Shown piece after piece: positions 1 to 12,600 of a stretch of DNA of 64,000 bases; positions within the stretch are counted from its first letter, which is position 1; every line of letters starts with the position of its first letter. The DNA lies in contig JAQISU010000097.1 of the NCBI GenBank assembly GCA_029339505.1, forward strand, positions 6,786,001 to 6,850,000, read 5' to 3'. The notes beneath the pieces are model-generated. The model had not been told where the DNA came from. It was given only the letters and a program-made list of their open reading frames with translations, and ran no database searches. A program made the position numbers and the translations under genes. This DNA comes from Unio delphinus. Taxonomy: Eukaryota > Mollusca > Bivalvia > Unionida > Unionidae.

Positions 1-1600
1 TACCGTAATTTTTTGGCCGTTGACGGTGATTTTGAGCTCTACATAGGGTTTTCCAGTGGCCGGCTGATGCAGGACTTCAGTTTTCCCGGTACTGATGGTG
101 AGACTAAAGCTAGTGCAGGAGCTGGACAGCCTGTCAAAGTTGCATTGCAGGTCGTCCTCTGAGCCAGCATTTAGGACGTAGTCATCACCAAATACGAAAT
201 CAATGATGGTGTCTGGGATTGAATAGTTTTCAATCTGTACGGTACCGGATGCCAACTGCAACCGTCCCGTCTCTGAAAGCATTAGTCAGCATGGAGGAGA
301 ACAATAGACTAAACTGTTTCGGCGCCAGAACACAACTCTGATTGACGCCGTTGGTTACTGAGAATCTGCGCTAAGAAGGAGGGAATGATCCAGAGGATGT
401 AGGTTCATACACTTCTTTCCGAGTATTGTAGATGTTCTTCGTGTCGTGCTGTTCTGCGTAGCACTTGATCTCATCAGCTATGTAGCTTACCCATGTGTCT
501 TGCATCTGACGGAGCTTCTGCTGTACAGTTCTGCGTATGTTGTACACATCTTTCCTAGAGGAACACTTAGGGTTGTTGATGTAGGTTTGAAGGAGGCGGT
601 GTTTCTCATCTAGCAACTGCTTGATCTCGTCACAGTTCTCATCAAACCAGCCTTGATGCATTCTGGTTGAGGGTCCAAGTATTTCAGAAGCTGTGCTGTA
701 GACCATATCTCTGAATGCCGCCCAGTCGGTGTATATATTCTGATTGTTGAGAGGGATGGATGTCAAACGTTCTTCCAGGGCATCCACGAGAGACTATTTG
801 GTACTGGTGCTTTTCCGCTTGGTGATGTTCAGTCGTTGAGGAGCTTTCTTTCCTTGTGGGTGTCTTTTGGGCTAAATGCAGATGTTGAGCTTGGTGATGA
901 TGCAGTGGTCTGTTCAGGGTGCATCTGTGACGTCCGGTTAGGGTAGTGAGTCGGACGATTGTATTAGTGATCATCAGTTCATGCTCGGTGCAAGTCTGTA
1001 GCAAGAGGAGAACGTTGCTGCCACAGTGACCCACTTCGTGCTTTACTACCACTCCATCAGAGGCAACTTGATCACAGCCTACTCTTGCACTGAAATCGCC
1101 AAGAATGACGAGCTTTCTGCCATTGGAACGTCAGCAATGATGGAGTGAAGATTCTCATAGAACTTGACCTTCACTTCAACCTGGTTGGTCATGGTTGAAG
1201 CATAGCAACTGATGATAGTAAAGCTTTCTTCCAGACAAGAGGAGGAGTTTCATGGTTATGAGTCTGTCGTTTACATCCGTGGGAAGTCCAGTCAGTTTGC
1301 AAATCAGTGATGTCTTCACTGCAAAGCTAATACTAGCCTCACGGCGCTCTTCACTTCCTCGAGCTCTACAAAAGAAGGTGTATTCGGAGCCCCTTTCAGA
1401 GTTCGCCTTCTCCTGCAAGCCTGGTCACACTCAAAGCAGCAATGTCAACGTTTTATCTGGCGAGTTCCTTTCCTATTAGAGCGTTTCTACTCTGGGGTAT
1501 TTCTGCATTGTCTCCGGCCATTAATGTACGAACATTACATGCGCCATATGTGAGATCTTCATTTTCATTTTTGTATTTTGACCGCTGGAGTAGGGTCCCC
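1..1600 (-). mobile_element. Decayed RTE-like LINE (endonuclease and partial reverse transcriptase)
   Basis: Reading the minus strand from about 1,600 downward gives a non-LTR retrotransposon in broken frames. An endonuclease start with NVRTL lies near 1,535, a GDFSARVG motif (GDFNARVG type) near 1,085, and a TDH motif near 900. A linker frame at 371-787 (138 codons) follows. From about 345 to 1 come the RT pieces VTNGVNQSCVLAP and GDDYVLNAGSE, the latter in the place of the usual F/YADD catalytic box. The family is the RTE-type LINE often misannotated as craniofacial development protein 2-like. Frameshifts and stops occur throughout, and the RT finger and early palm region is missing between about 375 and 350, so the copy is dead. 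It runs off the left edge of the window. Family assignment rests on remembered motifs, not on a search. Confidence 0.72.
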
Positions 1601-2330
1601 ACCAGCCCCGGTATGCTGGCTAGGGCAGTTTAGAGCAGTCAATGTTTATGGCATCTTTTCGAGCCCTTTCCTCACGCCAGGGTGGTGAGCAGTGCATTCC
1701 TGAAGAGGGCTGCTCAGTCTCTGCCGGATTCCACTGCTGCTCCATGTCAATGGTGAACGATGAACCCTAATGGCCTTAGGCGACTGATTGCATGTTTGCG
1801 GCTTCCGCTGCCAGTGTACCCACACATGCAGCTTAGGCATATGCCTATAACCAAAGGACTTTAGTGGGTGATGAAATGGGATGGGTAGATGATAAGAACG
1901 AGTTGCGCAGTACGTCGATCTCACTCTCTCGCCTAAAACCATCTGGGTCCAGCAACACTACAACGTCGAGACACCCGGAAACAGAACTGAGTGCAGAGGA
2001 TGACAGGACATCATACGTGTCTCGTCGTGCTCTTAGCGCTACACGGCGCTTTGCTGAGAATTGCCTTTCTGCCCGTTGACCAGCTGGTGGTTTCTCCGCG
2101 CAGGCTGCCGAATCCAGTCTTCACATGCTAGGTAGACAAAGCCTAACTCACCTAGGGTTTAAGAACCGTCGGCTACCCTCAGCCAGGTTTAGCCGGCCAG
2201 TCAAGGACATTTTCCGGGATGTGGCCGATGAGCATGCTACATCTTCTTGGAGCCATAGGTGAGAGCTGAGTGCCAAGTGGGGACCAAAAGTAGGCGAGCT
2301 ACCTGCAAAGGCGCACGACTGTTTTGCCAG
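1600..2330 (-). mobile_element. Probable 5' untranslated part of the RTE-like LINE
   Basis: This stretch is more GC-rich than its surroundings, has no convincing frame, and directly precedes the endonuclease start on the minus strand. Long 5' leaders of this kind precede RTE-like elements in invertebrates. No motif proves it. The short open frames at 1,646-1,942, 1,864-2,079 and 2,299-2,538 look non-coding. Confidence 0.35.
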
Positions 2331-2414
2331 CCAGATGTGCTAGCCCCTCCCAGGATAACTCATACACCCTATTTAGAACGCACAATCGTGAAGAACAGTG
2401 CACCATAGAGGTGC

Positions 2415-3272
2415 GAACTTGATCCGATCCAACATCACTGCTGCTTGAGTGCTTAGATCCAGTATTGCCTTCACTAACTGATGCTACTAATACCTGTCTC
2501 TCATCGGAGGAATTCCCATCATTTTTCAAAACTGCCATTGTAAAACCTATGTTGAAGTAACCAACACTCGACCATAACGATTTAAAGACCTACCGCCCAG
2601 TTTCTAATTTCCAATTCATATACAAAATATTAGAAAAAGTTGAATTCAAACAGTCTTTTCAGCAATGTAAAGTCTGCATATCGCCATTGCCACAGTACTC
2701 AAACTACTCTTCTAAAAGTAGTTAAGGGCATTATTTCTGCTTCGGATTGCAGAAAGACTACAGTCCTCATCTTTCTTGATTTGTCTGCATCATTTGACAC
2801 AATATACCATGATATATTGCTTCATTGTCCCCAGCATATAGTTGGCATTCATGAAACAGCATTACTGTGGTTCACGTCAACATACCTATCCGGCCTAACC
2901 AATGTGTATACACCAGCAAGATACATAGGCTGTTCTTCTGACAATCGTATACTCATTGTTCCCACTGTGAAAACGAAGTCATATGGACAACGTTCCTTTT
3001 CATACCAGGGCCCGGCGACGTAGAACGAATTAGACACAAATACGCAGTGGTCCCTTTTAAGATTGCTCTTAAAACTCACCTTTCTCGACTGCAGGGACAA
3101 ACTTAATAATGTTTTGTATCTTATATGTTTTCAGCTTGTTTTTATGATTTCTAGTTTCATTGTTTTTGTCATTTGTTTTTCTGTAGTGTAGTCATATCAT
3201 TATAGATGGTGTAAAGCGCTTAGAGCTTCTAAAGATTAGGCGCTATACAAAGTCCTCATTATTATTACTATA
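2415..3272 (+). mobile_element. CR1/L2-like LINE 3' fragment
   Basis: The plus strand encodes broken reverse-transcriptase motifs in order: KPMLK-stop-PTLDHNDLK with TYRPVSN (near 2,560-2,600), then LLKVVKGIISASD and FLDLSASFDTI (near 2,710-2,805), then HIVGIHETALLWF. A C-terminal piece SYGQRSFSYQGP with the following LKLTF-type tail occurs near 2,975-3,100. The end, GGCGCTATACAAAGT followed by ATTATTATTA, is a typical CR1/L2 3' tail. The RT palm after 2,940 has been deleted, and stops and frameshifts are present. It lies opposite in orientation to the RTE-like LINE on its left. Confidence 0.75.
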
Positions 3273-3274
3273 TA

Positions 3275-3560
3275 CAGTTAGACAAGTAAGTCAATGCCAT
3301 TTACATTGAGACAAGTAAGTCAAAGTAATATGCATTTAGGCACGTAAGTCAATGTCATATACAATTAGACAAGTAAGTCAATATGATATACATTGAGACA
3401 AGTATGTCAATATCATATACACTGAGACAAGTATGTCAATGTCATATACACTGAGACAAGGAACTCAATGTCATATACAGTTAGACAAGTAAGTCAACGT
3501 CATATGCAATTAGACAAGTAAGTCAACTTAATATACATTGAGACAAGTAAGCCAATATCA
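3275..3560. repeat. Minisatellite, ~29-bp unit (left of LTR array)
   Basis: About ten imperfect copies of a ~29-bp unit built around GACAAGTAAGTCAATGTCAT. The same unit resumes at 19,626-19,795 on the far side of the LTR array, so both blocks were one locus before the retroelement entered. Confidence 0.9.
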
Positions 3561-3564
3561 TATA

Positions 3565-4478
<914 letters not shown>

Positions 4479-4616
4479 TAGAATTGGTGGCTATCGTCTG
4501 GGATTGAGATTGAGATTGAGATTGAGATTTGAGATAAATTTGAATTTAAATTTAAATTTCCCCTAGTTTTTGAAAAAAATTTAAATCTTTAGTGAGACTA
4601 ACACGCTTGTATCAAA

Positions 4617-4925
4617 ATGACATCTAAGGTAGAAATATTTCTTTCTAATCCTACCCAGGAGCAATTAGATCTTTTCAAAAAAGACGAGTTGGTTCAACTT
4701 GCCAGGAAATACGATCTTTCCGAAGTGAAGGCTTCTTTAACGAAACAAGATATCAAAAAGATTTTGGTCCAATATTTGGTAGAACAGGATGTTTTGGAAC
4801 AAAGTGCTTTGATTCCAGTCAGTAAGTCCGCACCAGACTCTGACATTAAACTGAAGGAATTAGAATTAAAATTCAAGATGGAATTAGAGTTGAAGAAGCT
4901 GGAATTTCAGAGAGAGAGAGAGTGA
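4617..4925 (+). CDS. Gag N-terminal fragment, copy 1
   Basis: 102 codons beginning about 140 bp after LTR 1. The N-terminal half is a small helical region (VEIFLSNPTQEQLDLFKKD) of the kind that opens Gag in this Gypsy group. The C-terminal half turns into a glutamate/lysine/leucine-rich coiled coil. The frame ends in a GA-repeat (AGAGAGAGAGAGTGA), where slippage probably broke a longer Gag frame: the next two open frames, 4,964-5,308 and 5,314-7,482, continue the protein in other phases. The first AUG of the internal region was taken as the start. Identical frames recur 5,026 and 10,052 bp further on. Role by family: virion structural protein. Confidence 0.7.
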   Translation: MTSKVEIFLSNPTQEQLDLFKKDELVQLARKYDLSEVKASLTKQDIKKILVQYLVEQDVLEQSALIPVSKSAPDSDIKLKELELKFKMELELKKLEFQRERE

Positions 4926-4963
4926 ATTAGAGTTTAAAAAAACTGGAATTACAAAAAGAGCAG

Positions 4964-5308
4964 ATGCGGATTGATAGAGAGAGAGAGGAGAAAGAGAAAC
5001 AAATTGAATTACAAAAAGAGCAAATGCGGATTGAGAGAGAGGAGAAAGAGAAACAAATTGAATTACAAAAAGAGCAAATGCGGATTGAGAGAGAGGAGAA
5101 AGAGAAACAAATTGAATTACAAAAAGAGCAAATGCAGATTGATAGAGAGAGAGAGGAGAAAGAGAGACAATTACAATCAGAATTAGAGTTTAAGAAGCTG
5201 AAATTTCAGGAAAGAGAGAAAGAAAGACAATTACAATTTGATAAAGAGGAGAGAGAGAGAGACAGAAAAGGGAGAAGGATAAACAATTACAATATGAAAT
5301 TAGAATAA
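4964..5308 (+). CDS. Gag coiled-coil segment with internal tandem repeat, copy 1
   Basis: 114 codons, almost entirely charged coiled coil. A block of about 19 residues (EREEKEKQIELQKEQMRI) is repeated about four times, encoded by a ~57-bp tandem repeat at about 4,950-5,140. Similar Glu/Lys-rich stretches sit between the N-terminal Gag segment and the capsid domain in related Gypsy elements. It is out of phase with the frames on both sides, so as written it could not be made as part of one Gag protein without frameshifts. The GA-rich repeat is the obvious source of the phase changes. Confidence 0.55.
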   Translation: MRIDREREEKEKQIELQKEQMRIEREEKEKQIELQKEQMRIEREEKEKQIELQKEQMQIDREREEKERQLQSELEFKKLKFQEREKERQLQFDKEERERDRKGRRINNYNMKLE

Positions 5309-5313
5309 AAGAA

Positions 5314-7482
5314 ATGGAGCTGGCAAGTGAGAATCACCATCATACTTCAAATCAAAATTTTGATTTAGCAAGGAATATTAGATTAGTGCCCCCTTTCAAA
5401 GAAAAAGAAGTAGATAAATATTTCATTCTTTTTGAAAAAGTTGCAGGAAATTTAAAGTGGCCAAGAGAGAATTGGACTCAGTTACTACAATGTGTACTTA
5501 CTGGTAAGGCTAGCGAGATTTACACTTCACTGTCTGTTCATCAAAGTAGTGACTATGATGTAGTTAAAGAGTGCATTTTAAGAGGTTATGAGTTAGTTCC
5601 TGAAGTTTATAGGCAAAAATTTAGAAATTACAGAAAAGAAGCTGGACAAACTCATGTCGAATTTGCTAGACAAAAAGAGCAGTTGTTTGATAGATGGTGT
5701 TTAGCCAAGAAAGTCGAGCAAGATTATCAAAATCTCAAGCAAATTATATTAATTGAAGAGTTCAAAAACTGTGTCCATAATGATGTTAAAACTTATCTTG
5801 ATGAGCATCAGATTGAAACCTTGGAAAATGCTGCTCGAGCTGCTGACGAATATTCTTTGACACATAAAGTTCCTTTTGTTAACAAGACTTCTACTCAACA
5901 ATTTTCTGGCAGAAAAGAATTTCCGCCTAATTCAAGCCCTTCTAAAACTCAAACTAGCACAACTTTCAAAAATCAGACTTCAGAGAAGTTTGATTCTAGA
6001 TCCTCGTCTCTTCCGACGTGTAACTTTTGCAAGAAAAAAGGACACGTTATTTCTGATTGCTACAAATTGAAAAATAGGCAACAGAATCAAGATAGACCAG
6101 TTCCAAATGCTCTTATTTACAAGAGGTCAAAGTCACAGTCATGTATTGAAAGCAATACATTTGTTGGGTCTAATAAATCCAAGTCTGATCGTGATATGGA
6201 GAATTATGAACCATTCATATCGAAGGGTTCTGTATCACTCTTGGGTGATTCAGCCAATCCCACCCCTATTAAAATTTTAAGGGACACGGGAGCCTCTCAG
6301 AGTCTTTTATTATCAGGTACTTTGCCTTTATCTGAGAAGTCTTCTTCTAATGAAAGTGTTCTTATTCAGGGGTTAGAGTGCTGCTTTGTTAATGTCCCTC
6401 TCCATTGTGTAAATTTGTCATCAGACTTAGTGTCAGGACCTGTGACAATCGGAACAGTCTCGATTTTGCCCGTAGAGGGAATAGATTTATTGCTAGGCAA
6501 CGACTTAGCTGGAGACAAGGTTGTGGTTAATCCACTTGTGACTGACAAGCCTAATTTGGATCAGAAAGTTGATCAAATTGAAAAAGAAATCCCTGATATA
6601 TTTCAAGCTTGTACAGTTACTAGAGCTATGGTAAAGAAAGCTCTTGAGAATGAAGTTGAAAAGGGCAGTATTCCCTTCTTTGACATATGCGTGGGTCAGG
6701 CTTATGTTGAAAAAGCCAGTATACCTTCAACTGACGCTTGTAAAGGTCAGGTTTTTTATGAGGTCACTTTTACTCTTGGTTTAGATCAATCAGAAAGTAT
6801 TGATCATAGTGATCCTCTTTTGACAACTCATTCTCTTTATTCTAATCAGGGTGATGATTTTGAGAGTGATGTTACAGAAGGCAGCTTTCCTTCAACTGGC
6901 ACTTGTATAGGTCAGGTTTTTGATGAGATCACGTTTACTCTTGGTTTAGATCAATCAGAAGGTATTGATCATAATGATCATCTTTTAATAACTCATTCTC
7001 TTAATCAGGGTGATAAACGACAGTCACTTGTCATCGAACAGGAAAAAGATCCTGAGATCTCCTGTTTGTTTCAAAAGGTCATAAATGAGGCTGAAGTCAC
7101 TGAAGTTCCTGTCTGTTATTTTATTAAAAATGGAATTCTTATGAGAAAATGGAGACCTCCCGAGGTACCTGCTGGTGATGAATGGTCAGTGAACTATCAA
7201 ATAGTAGTTCCAAAACTTTACAGACAGGAAATACTTAATCTGGCCCATGAAACTCCTTTGGCTGGTCATTTAGGGATTAATAAAATGTATCACAAGATCT
7301 TGACTCACTTCTATTGGCCAGAAATCAAAAGTGATGTTGTCAAATACTGTAGATCTTGTCATGCTTATCAAATGGTAGGAAAACCCAATCAGAAGATACG
7401 TAAGGCTCATCTGCAACCTATTCCTACGTTTGATGAAACATTCAGTGAAATTATGGTAGATTGTGTGGATTCCCTACATTAG
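5314..7482 (+). CDS. Gag capsid - protease - integrase zinc domain polyprotein, copy 1
   Basis: 722 codons. Residues ~20-190 form a SCAN/Gypsy-type capsid region (FVKTYLDEH-like helices, RKEAGQTHVEFARQKEQ). Residues ~235-250 are a CCHC zinc knuckle (CNFCKKKGHVISDC). About residue 325, RDTGASQSLLL is the aspartic protease active site, followed by LLLGNDLAGDKV. Residues ~590-720 hold the integrase HHCC zinc domain (HETPLAGHLGINK, CRSCHAYQ) and the first residues of the integrase core (IMVDCVD), where the frame stops. The order protease then integrase, with RT remnants downstream, is the Gmr1-type order. Integrase core, GPY/F module and RNase H are missing, so this copy cannot transpose alone. 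The protein is identical in all three units. Confidence 0.88.
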   Translation: MELASENHHHTSNQNFDLARNIRLVPPFKEKEVDKYFILFEKVAGNLKWPRENWTQLLQCVLTGKASEIYTSLSVHQSSDYDVVKECILRGYELVPEVYRQKFRNYRKEAGQTHVEFARQKEQLFDRWCLAKKVEQDYQNLKQIILIEEFKNCVHNDVKTYLDEHQIETLENAARAADEYSLTHKVPFVNKTSTQQFSGRKEFPPNSSPSKTQTSTTFKNQTSEKFDSRSSSLPTCNFCKKKGHVISDCYKLKNRQQNQDRPVPNALIYKRSKSQSCIESNTFVGSNKSKSDRDMENYEPFISKGSVSLLGDSANPTPIKILRDTGASQSLLLSGTLPLSEKSSSNESVLIQGLECCFVNVPLHCVNLSSDLVSGPVTIGTVSILPVEGIDLLLGNDLAGDKVVVNPLVTDKPNLDQKVDQIEKEIPDIFQACTVTRAMVKKALENEVEKGSIPFFDICVGQAYVEKASIPSTDACKGQVFYEVTFTLGLDQSESIDHSDPLLTTHSLYSNQGDDFESDVTEGSFPSTGTCIGQVFDEITFTLGLDQSEGIDHNDHLLITHSLNQGDKRQSLVIEQEKDPEISCLFQKVINEAEVTEVPVCYFIKNGILMRKWRPPEVPAGDEWSVNYQIVVPKLYRQEILNLAHETPLAGHLGINKMYHKILTHFYWPEIKSDVVKYCRSCHAYQMVGKPNQKIRKAHLQPIPTFDETFSEIMVDCVDSLH

Positions 7483-7892
7483 ACCAAGTCAAGTAATCAA
7501 TTAAAGTTAAAAATTAAACTATGGTTTAAAAGAATTGAAAGGGAGAGAACTTTTGAGTCTGATAATGGAGTTGTGTTACTCTTGTTCATTCTTCTTACTT
7601 TTCTTCAAATTAGATATTACGGCCCTTACAAAGTTAAGAAGAAAATGAATTAGTTAAATTATAGTATTAGTGCTCCTGGGATCTAAATTAATTAAAGGAG
7701 TACCAGTGTATTGAAAGAGATAGCCATGTTAAATATGTAATTAATTTAGTTGTACCAGTCCTACTTAGTGAAGGAATATCATCAGGATTTGACTGATATT
7801 GGAGCGACGAATTGTTGGAATTCAAAAACTATGAAAAAATCTAGACCAGAAACTTTCACATTTGCAAGTGCAAGGAAGAAATGAACTGAAAG

Positions 7893-8537
7893 TTGTTATT
7901 ATATGAGCACCTATGTCCAGATATTCTTACAAGGACAAACAAAATTTTCATGACATTGAGATTAAGAATTCCATGCAGGATGAGTCCACTCAAACAGGAA
8001 TACTTGAAAAAGGAAATTCAGTATTTGCTGAAGAATGATTTTATCAAGCCCAGTAAAAGTGATTGGAGTTCACTATGCATACTTGTTCCTAAACCAGATA
8101 AAGACTCTCCGTATGTGCACTGATTGATTATAGGAAGGTGAACAGAGTGACAAAAACAGATTCATTCCCATTAACAAGAATTGACTATTCTATTGATAAA
8201 ATTGGGAATGCCAAGTACGTCACCAAATTCTGACCTTCTGAAAGGATTTTGGCAGATTCCACTATGGAAAGAGCAAAGGAAAACTCAACATTGCGACTCC
8301 AAAAGGACTCTACCAATATAAAGTCCATTTCAACGTCTCACAAAAATGATTATCTCTGGTCTAGAGATTTGTGACGTCATCATCTACAACGACACCTGGA
8401 GAGAACATCTAGCAACAATTAGAAAATTCTTTGACAGACTCTCTAATACGTGTCTGACTGTTAATTTATTTAAAAGTGAGTTCTGCCTTGCTAGAGTGTT
8501 TTTTTTTAGGACATTTAGTGGGACATGGACAAGTTAA
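7893..8537 (+). pseudogene. Reverse transcriptase remnant, copy 1
   Basis: Two short frames carry RT pieces. 7,893-8,123 has the start of RT (RMSPLKQEYLKKEI, then FIKPSKSDWSS and LVPKPD). It is followed in other phases by DYRKVN-, LKGFWQIPL- and TPKGLYQY-like stretches. 8,346-8,537 has GLEICDVIIYNDTW and TVNLFKSEFC. The residues between GLE and VIIY that should include the YIDD box are gone, so catalysis is impossible. RNase H is absent: about 150 bp later comes the polypurine tract and the next LTR. Its place after the integrase zinc domain shows that pol is ordered IN then RT. Confidence 0.8.
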
Positions 8538-8682
8538 AAGTTTAAGGCTATTTCTTGATAATATAATTGTAGACATTCTTTCCCGTGTATAATTCATTAT
8601 ATTGTGTAATTTTTAATTTCAGATGTAAATTGGTTTGTGATAAAAAGAAAGTTTTATCATATAAACCTTTCTTTTTATTTTA

Positions 8683-8692
8683 TGGGGGAAGG
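8683..8692 (+). other. Polypurine tract before LTR 2
   Basis: TGGGGGAAGG immediately precedes the LTR terminus TGTTACGG, the expected plus-strand primer position. The same tract occurs before LTR 3 (13,709-13,718) and LTR 4 (18,735-18,744). Confidence 0.7.
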
Positions 8693-9504
8693 TGTTACGG
8701 CTATTGGATTTAATTTTATTTATTTTTAATTATTAAATCCAAATTTGTCATTTAGGGTTTATTATTCATTAAATGGGAAATTTTTCTAGAAAATTCAGTT
8801 GACCTGGACTTTACTGTAAACAAGTTTTGACCTTGGCTTACAGTGGTCTAGTTCCTAATCTTGCTTTGGACATTGTCAACAGATCTTCAATTCTATTGGC
8901 TAATTTTAAGAATAACTTTTACTTTTAGATATTGGGGATGGTTTTTTCTTCTGGATCATTCTGTTATTACGTGACTAGGTGAAGGTAAACACTTCCTCTG
9001 ACCTTCTATCAATTTCTAGAAAAGTGCGTGATCACTTGTTTATTTCAGAAGAACAAACATATAAAGCTGTGTTTTAGAAGCTAACTTTAGTAGATGTTTG
9101 GGCTTATGTTGTGTATTTTCATGTTTGAGTGTTCTGGACTTTATGTCAATTCGTTGGAAAAGAAGAATTATTCTAATTATCTGGAAAAGGACATATGTTT
9201 CATAATTTCATTTGGATGATTTAAAAACAAGAACTGCACCACGTGACATTGTCAGCCATTTTGGATTATTACATCGTCAAGATTCGAACCTGGAACTATC
9301 AGAACATTTATTGATCAGGACTTGAAATTCCATTAGTGGATTATTTTGTGAATTCTATATTTGTTGGATTTGATTCTCTAAAACCGTAAGTTTATTTATT
9401 TTATGAAAGTAATTGTACTTAATAAATTCATTGTTAAAGTTTTACAAGCTTGTTAGTTTTCACTCTTTCTGTGTTGCTGCTTATTCGAGCCTAAGCAGGT
9501 AACA
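8693..9504 (+). repeat. LTR 2 (chimeric inner LTR)
   Basis: 812 bp. Its left ~360 bp carry every LTR 4 variant I checked (CTGGACTTTACT, GTTCCTAATC, TATTGGCTAATTTTAAG, ACAAACATAT). Its right ~200 bp carry every LTR 1 variant (AACTATCAGAAC at 9,300, GAAAGTAATT, CTGTGTTGCT, AAGCAGGTAACA). It serves as right LTR of unit 1 and left LTR of unit 2. Confidence 0.92.
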
Positions 9505-9642
9505 TAGAATTGGTGGCTATCGTCTGGGATTGAGATTGAGATTGAGATTGAGATTTGAGATAAATTTGAATTTAAATTTAAATTTCCCCTAGTTTTTGAA
9601 AAAAATTTAAATCTTTAGTGAGACTAACACGCTTGTATCAAA

Positions 9643-12600
9643 ATGACATCTAAGGTAGAAATATTTCTTTCTAATCCTACCCAGGAGCAATTAGATCTTT
9701 TCAAAAAAGACGAGTTGGTTCAACTTGCCAGGAAATACGATCTTTCCGAAGTGAAGGCTTCTTTAACGAAACAAGATATCAAAAAGATTTTGGTCCAATA
9801 TTTGGTAGAACAGGATGTTTTGGAACAAAGTGCTTTGATTCCAGTCAGTAAGTCCGCACCAGACTCTGACATTAAACTGAAGGAATTAGAATTAAAATTC
9901 AAGATGGAATTAGAGTTGAAGAAGCTGGAATTTCAGAGAGAGAGAGAGTGAATTAGAGTTTAAAAAAACTGGAATTACAAAAAGAGCAGATGCGGATTGA
10001 TAGAGAGAGAGAGGAGAAAGAGAAACAAATTGAATTACAAAAAGAGCAAATGCGGATTGAGAGAGAGGAGAAAGAGAAACAAATTGAATTACAAAAAGAG
10101 CAAATGCGGATTGAGAGAGAGGAGAAAGAGAAACAAATTGAATTACAAAAAGAGCAAATGCAGATTGATAGAGAGAGAGAGGAGAAAGAGAGACAATTAC
10201 AATCAGAATTAGAGTTTAAGAAGCTGAAATTTCAGGAAAGAGAGAAAGAAAGACAATTACAATTTGATAAAGAGGAGAGAGAGAGAGACAGAAAAGGGAG
10301 AAGGATAAACAATTACAATATGAAATTAGAATAAAAGAAATGGAGCTGGCAAGTGAGAATCACCATCATACTTCAAATCAAAATTTTGATTTAGCAAGGA
10401 ATATTAGATTAGTGCCCCCTTTCAAAGAAAAAGAAGTAGATAAATATTTCATTCTTTTTGAAAAAGTTGCAGGAAATTTAAAGTGGCCAAGAGAGAATTG
10501 GACTCAGTTACTACAATGTGTACTTACTGGTAAGGCTAGCGAGATTTACACTTCACTGTCTGTTCATCAAAGTAGTGACTATGATGTAGTTAAAGAGTGC
10601 ATTTTAAGAGGTTATGAGTTAGTTCCTGAAGTTTATAGGCAAAAATTTAGAAATTACAGAAAAGAAGCTGGACAAACTCATGTCGAATTTGCTAGACAAA
10701 AAGAGCAGTTGTTTGATAGATGGTGTTTAGCCAAGAAAGTCGAGCAAGATTATCAAAATCTCAAGCAAATTATATTAATTGAAGAGTTCAAAAACTGTGT
10801 CCATAATGATGTTAAAACTTATCTTGATGAGCATCAGATTGAAACCTTGGAAAATGCTGCTCGAGCTGCTGACGAATATTCTTTGACACATAAAGTTCCT
10901 TTTGTTAACAAGACTTCTACTCAACAATTTTCTGGCAGAAAAGAATTTCCGCCTAATTCAAGCCCTTCTAAAACTCAAACTAGCACAACTTTCAAAAATC
11001 AGACTTCAGAGAAGTTTGATTCTAGATCCTCGTCTCTTCCGACGTGTAACTTTTGCAAGAAAAAAGGACACGTTATTTCTGATTGCTACAAATTGAAAAA
11101 TAGGCAACAGAATCAAGATAGACCAGTTCCAAATGCTCTTATTTACAAGAGGTCAAAGTCACAGTCATGTATTGAAAGCAATACATTTGTTGGGTCTAAT
11201 AAATCCAAGTCTGATCGTGATATGGAGAATTATGAACCATTCATATCGAAGGGTTCTGTATCACTCTTGGGTGATTCAGCCAATCCCACCCCTATTAAAA
11301 TTTTAAGGGACACGGGAGCCTCTCAGAGTCTTTTATTATCAGGTACTTTGCCTTTATCTGAGAAGTCTTCTTCTAATGAAAGTGTTCTTATTCAGGGGTT
11401 AGAGTGCTGCTTTGTTAATGTCCCTCTCCATTGTGTAAATTTGTCATCAGACTTAGTGTCAGGACCTGTGACAATCGGAACAGTCTCGATTTTGCCCGTA
11501 GAGGGAATAGATTTATTGCTAGGCAACGACTTAGCTGGAGACAAGGTTGTGGTTAATCCACTTGTGACTGACAAGCCTAATTTGGATCAGAAAGTTGATC
11601 AAATTGAAAAAGAAATCCCTGATATATTTCAAGCTTGTACAGTTACTAGAGCTATGGTAAAGAAAGCTCTTGAGAATGAAGTTGAAAAGGGCAGTATTCC
11701 CTTCTTTGACATATGCGTGGGTCAGGCTTATGTTGAAAAAGCCAGTATACCTTCAACTGACGCTTGTAAAGGTCAGGTTTTTTATGAGGTCACTTTTACT
11801 CTTGGTTTAGATCAATCAGAAAGTATTGATCATAGTGATCCTCTTTTGACAACTCATTCTCTTTATTCTAATCAGGGTGATGATTTTGAGAGTGATGTTA
11901 CAGAAGGCAGCTTTCCTTCAACTGGCACTTGTATAGGTCAGGTTTTTGATGAGATCACGTTTACTCTTGGTTTAGATCAATCAGAAGGTATTGATCATAA
12001 TGATCATCTTTTAATAACTCATTCTCTTAATCAGGGTGATAAACGACAGTCACTTGTCATCGAACAGGAAAAAGATCCTGAGATCTCCTGTTTGTTTCAA
12101 AAGGTCATAAATGAGGCTGAAGTCACTGAAGTTCCTGTCTGTTATTTTATTAAAAATGGAATTCTTATGAGAAAATGGAGACCTCCCGAGGTACCTGCTG
12201 GTGATGAATGGTCAGTGAACTATCAAATAGTAGTTCCAAAACTTTACAGACAGGAAATACTTAATCTGGCCCATGAAACTCCTTTGGCTGGTCATTTAGG
12301 GATTAATAAAATGTATCACAAGATCTTGACTCACTTCTATTGGCCAGAAATCAAAAGTGATGTTGTCAAATACTGTAGATCTTGTCATGCTTATCAAATG
12401 GTAGGAAAACCCAATCAGAAGATACGTAAGGCTCATCTGCAACCTATTCCTACGTTTGATGAAACATTCAGTGAAATTATGGTAGATTGTGTGGATTCCC
12501 TACATTAGACCAAGTCAAGTAATCAATTAAAGTTAAAAATTAAACTATGGTTTAAAAGAATTGAAAGGGAGAGAACTTTTGAGTCTGATAATGGAGTTGT

